Origin: Bryobacteraceae bacterium
Lineage (GTDB): Bacteria > Acidobacteriota > Terriglobia > Bryobacterales > Bryobacteraceae
Assembly (NCBI GenBank): GCA_014379815.1
Contig: JACMLA010000347.1
Coordinates: 1-9,669 of the forward strand
DNA length: 9,669 nucleotides
Direction of reading: 5' to 3'
Shown here: piece after piece, positions 7,612-9,669 of the stretch
How positions within the stretch are numbered: position 1 is the first letter of the stretch
How the letters are laid out: each line of letters begins with the position of its first letter
Translations under genes and position numbers: made by a program
Notes under the pieces: model-generated
Told to the model about the DNA's origin: nothing
Databases searched by the model: none
Seen by the model: the letters and a program-made list of their open reading frames with translations, nothing else

Positions 7612-8480
7612 TGGGCCGCCGCGCACAGAATTCAGTGACGGCCCACGCGGTAGCCCTGCCCTCAGGGGCTTCCGGGGCACTCGGACGCGTTTTGCGTCTG
7701 CTGGATTTTGCATTCCGATGGTTCTTCGGAATCGCGCTGGCAATTGGCGTCGTCTGGGGCACCGTCACACTGGAGCAGTTCTTCATCAACGACAAGCGTT
7801 TCGCCCTGCCAGGGCCGCCAGAGCCGGGAACTCTAAGCGACAGCTTCGTCATAGAGGGTTCGCTTCATGCGTCGGAGGCCCAGATCACCGACTTGTTCCT
7901 TCGTGATTTTGGGCGGAGTATTTATCTCTGTCCCATCCAGGAACGTCGCCGGAGATTGCTTGGGATAGACTGGGTCCGCAACGCGAGTGTCAGTCGCATC
8001 TGGCCGAATCGTATAGTCGTTCGCGTATGGGAGCGTGAGCCAGTCGCGGTGGTCCAGGTTCCTGGGCCCGATACCGCAATGCTCTACAGCCTGATTGACG
8101 CAGACGGCGTTCTCTTAGACCCCCGCCGGGTAACCAGGCTTGCCCTTCCCGTGATTTCCGGCATCAGCCCAACAGATAAGGAAGCCTCGCGACGGGAGCG
8201 GGTCAAGCGCTTCCTGCGGCTTCAGTCCGAACTTGGCTCCGAGATGGCAAACATCTCAGAAGTGGACTTGACCGAACTGGACAACATTCGTGTTGTACGG
8301 GTTATGGATGGCCGCGCGCTAACCCTGATGCTTGGCAACCGTGACTTTCAGGTGCGCTGGCAAAGCTTCCTCGACAATTACAGCGAGATTAGGAAGCGAC
8401 TTGGCAATGCTTCAGTTCTTGACCTTCGTCTGCGGGACCGGATAACCGCTGTAGCAACAGAGGAGCTGCGGGATGAGTAA
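7611..8480 (+). CDS. ftsQ: FtsQ/DivIB-type cell division protein
   Basis: FtsQ is a bitopic divisome protein that links early and late division proteins through FtsB and FtsL. The 289-residue product has the expected architecture. A basic cytoplasmic N terminus (1-32) precedes one membrane helix (about 33-57, rich in F, W, I, A, V and G). A POTRA domain follows at about 78-144, beginning FVIEGSLHAS, with GIDWVRNASVSRIWPN at 118-133 and VREREP-like VWEREPVAV at 139-147. The C-terminal beta domain (about 148-285) contains LIDADGVLLD (161-170). DWVRxAxVxRxWPxxIxV is the typical end of the FtsQ POTRA. The sequence is otherwise poorly conserved, as usual for FtsQ, so position between murC and ftsA carries weight. 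The ATG at 7611 uses the last base of the murC TAA and has AGGAG at 7595-7599, 11 nt upstream. It overlaps ftsA by 8 bp. Confidence 0.92.
   Translation: MGRRAQNSVTAHAVALPSGASGALGRVLRLLDFAFRWFFGIALAIGVVWGTVTLEQFFINDKRFALPGPPEPGTLSDSFVIEGSLHASEAQITDLFLRDFGRSIYLCPIQERRRRLLGIDWVRNASVSRIWPNRIVVRVWEREPVAVVQVPGPDTAMLYSLIDADGVLLDPRRVTRLALPVISGISPTDKEASRRERVKRFLRLQSELGSEMANISEVDLTELDNIRVVRVMDGRALTLMLGNRDFQVRWQSFLDNYSEIRKRLGNASVLDLRLRDRITAVATEELRDE
8461..8465 (+). promoter_or_regulatory. Ribosome binding site of ftsA
   Basis: AGGAG sits 7 nt before the ATG at 8473, inside the last codons of ftsQ. It is the strongest Shine-Dalgarno in the window and supports independent, efficient initiation of ftsA despite the 8-bp overlap with ftsQ. 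Confidence 0.75.
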
Positions 8481-9669
8481 TGCTCGGGTCGCAGTAGGTT
8501 TGGATGTCGGCAGCGGCATGACAAGGTGCGTCGTATGCCTGCACGAAGATGACCAGCTCCGCTATATAGGTCATGCAAGCAATCCTTCTTCTGGCTGGGT
8601 GAAAGGCCGCATCTCCGATGCCGCGGTTGTCACCACCACAATTCGTCAGACTGTCGCCCAGGCCGAGAAAGTCGCGGGAGTCGCGATTGAAGCGGTCACG
8701 GTCGGTATGGGGGGCGGCACGATCGAAGGCGCCAACACCCGCGGCCTGTATGAGTTTGGCCGGAGACGGGAGATCGAGCCCGGCGACCTCACCTACGCAG
8801 TGGAACTCGCATCGAAGATCAGGCTTCAGGATGACCGCGAAGTTCTGCAGGTGGCCTTACAGGACTTCACTGTCGACGGGCGCGCGGGATTCCGCAATCC
8901 CAAGGGCGTTCCCTGCGTCCGGCTGGAAGCCAATGTTCACGTGATTAGTGCCTCGAGGGCGGAACATCAGACCTTGATCAACGCGGTGCACCAGGCATGG
9001 CTTGCCGTGGAAGAGACTGTTTTCGAGCCGGCCGCGGCAGCCTACTCGGCGATACTTCCCGAAGATCGCGCACGCGGCGTCGCTCTGGTGGACGTGGGAG
9101 CGCAGTCTACCGACATTGTGGTCTACGATGGCGACGCGATGCTGCGTGCGGCCAGTGTCCCGGTTTGTGGCGACTTCTTCACAGGCGACGTTGCCTTCGG
9201 CATGACGGTGTCGTTTGAGGATGCCGAGTCGCTGAAGCGCGAGTACGGTTGTGCCATTCTCGGCCTCACCTCGGACAGCAGTTTGATTGAGGTTCCATCG
9301 GTGGAAGGACGTGCCCCCCGTGAGGCGCCTCGCCGTGTGTTAAACGACATTCTTGAAGCGCGGGCAGAAGAGTTGTTCTTATACGTGCGTAACGAACTGG
9401 CGCGTGTTGGCATGGAGCAGCACTTACTGGAGGGCATCATCATGACAGGCGGCGGCGTGATGCTGAACGGCATGTGCGACATGGCCGAGCGCGTAGTCAA
9501 TTGCCCTGCTCGCAACGGGCTGCCTGCAGGTATTGCGAACTGGCCGGATGCGATCAACGATCCTGGCTGGTGCGTCGCGGCCGGACTGTCTATGTATTCG
9601 GCAAAGCTGAAGACTCGGCGGGAATGGAAAAAATCGGTGCCGGGCCTCGTGGGCCTTGTGCTGCGTTAG
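8473..9669 (+). CDS. ftsA: FtsA, actin-like divisome membrane tether
   Basis: FtsA is an actin-fold ATPase that binds the C-terminal tail of FtsZ and tethers Z-ring filaments to the membrane. The 398-residue protein shows the FtsA order. The phosphate-1 loop is GLDVGSGMTR (9-18). An SHS2/1C domain at about 72-160 has VTVGMGGGTIEG (76-87), the stretch LQVALQDFTVDGRAGFRNP (125-143) and RLEANVHVISA (150-160), which separates FtsA from MreB and DnaK. FEPAAAAYS (184-192) follows. The phosphate-2 loop is LVDVGAQSTDIVVYDG (205-220), where most FtsA proteins have GGGTTD. The adenosine motif is IIMTGGGVMLNGM (322-334). The C terminus, WKKSVPGLVGLVLR (385-398), is basic then hydrophobic and is the probable membrane-targeting tail, though it is not an obvious amphipathic helix. 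The TAG ends exactly at the window edge; ftsZ is expected next. Confidence 0.95.
   Translation: MSNARVAVGLDVGSGMTRCVVCLHEDDQLRYIGHASNPSSGWVKGRISDAAVVTTTIRQTVAQAEKVAGVAIEAVTVGMGGGTIEGANTRGLYEFGRRREIEPGDLTYAVELASKIRLQDDREVLQVALQDFTVDGRAGFRNPKGVPCVRLEANVHVISASRAEHQTLINAVHQAWLAVEETVFEPAAAAYSAILPEDRARGVALVDVGAQSTDIVVYDGDAMLRAASVPVCGDFFTGDVAFGMTVSFEDAESLKREYGCAILGLTSDSSLIEVPSVEGRAPREAPRRVLNDILEARAEELFLYVRNELARVGMEQHLLEGIIMTGGGVMLNGMCDMAERVVNCPARNGLPAGIANWPDAINDPGWCVAAGLSMYSAKLKTRREWKKSVPGLVGLVLR

Noticed and set aside
7090..7743. 217-codon open frame on the minus strand across the murC-ftsQ junction
   Set aside because: It lies antisense to clear MurC motifs and its translation has no recognisable domain. 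Long antisense frames are common in GC-rich coding DNA.
1..9669. A new defence, mobile or biosynthetic system hidden among these genes
   Set aside because: Every base is accounted for by standard cell-wall and division genes or by gaps of 9 and 36 bp. No repeats, att sites, transposase or unassigned gene was found on either strand.

Overview
The window is one uninterrupted plus-strand block of peptidoglycan-precursor and cell-division genes, a dcw (division and cell wall) cluster. It runs from the 3' end of murE through murF, mraY, murD, ftsW, murG, murC and ftsQ to ftsA, whose stop codon is the last three bases. The upstream part of such clusters (typically mraZ, mraW/rsmH, ftsL, ftsI) and the usual next gene, ftsZ, would lie outside. 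All eight complete genes look intact, with recognisable family motifs. No RNA gene, mobile element, CRISPR array or terminator was seen.

Organism: a moderately GC-rich diderm-type bacterium. The best guess is Acidobacteriota. This rests on gene order (murC directly followed by ftsQ, with no murB or ddl) and on remembered lineage flavour in FtsA (GAQSTD in the second phosphate loop; NCPARNGLP near the C terminus) and FtsW (a long loop with ATRDPSYQ before the IAVGAGGL stretch). No search was run, so the phylum is an inference.

Layout: murE tail (1-174) overlaps murF (171-1520). A 9-bp gap leads to mraY (1530-2684), which overlaps murD (2681-3970). ftsW (3971-5113, GTG start) abuts murD and overlaps murG (5110-6174). 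A 36-bp gap, the longest in the window, precedes murC (6211-7611). murC shares one base with ftsQ (7611-8480), and ftsQ overlaps ftsA (8473-9669) by 8 bp. Together only 45 bases lie between genes.

How the genes work together: MurC, MurD, MurE and MurF add L-Ala, D-Glu, the diamino acid and D-Ala-D-Ala to UDP-MurNAc in the cytoplasm. MraY moves the product onto undecaprenyl phosphate (lipid I) and MurG adds GlcNAc (lipid II). FtsW polymerises lipid II at the septum, and FtsQ and FtsA help build and anchor the divisome. I see no novel system. The points worth a second look are two promoter-like elements (inside mraY and in the murG-murC gap), an alternation of Shine-Dalgarno-bearing and SD-poor starts, and variant motifs in FtsW, FtsA and MurG.
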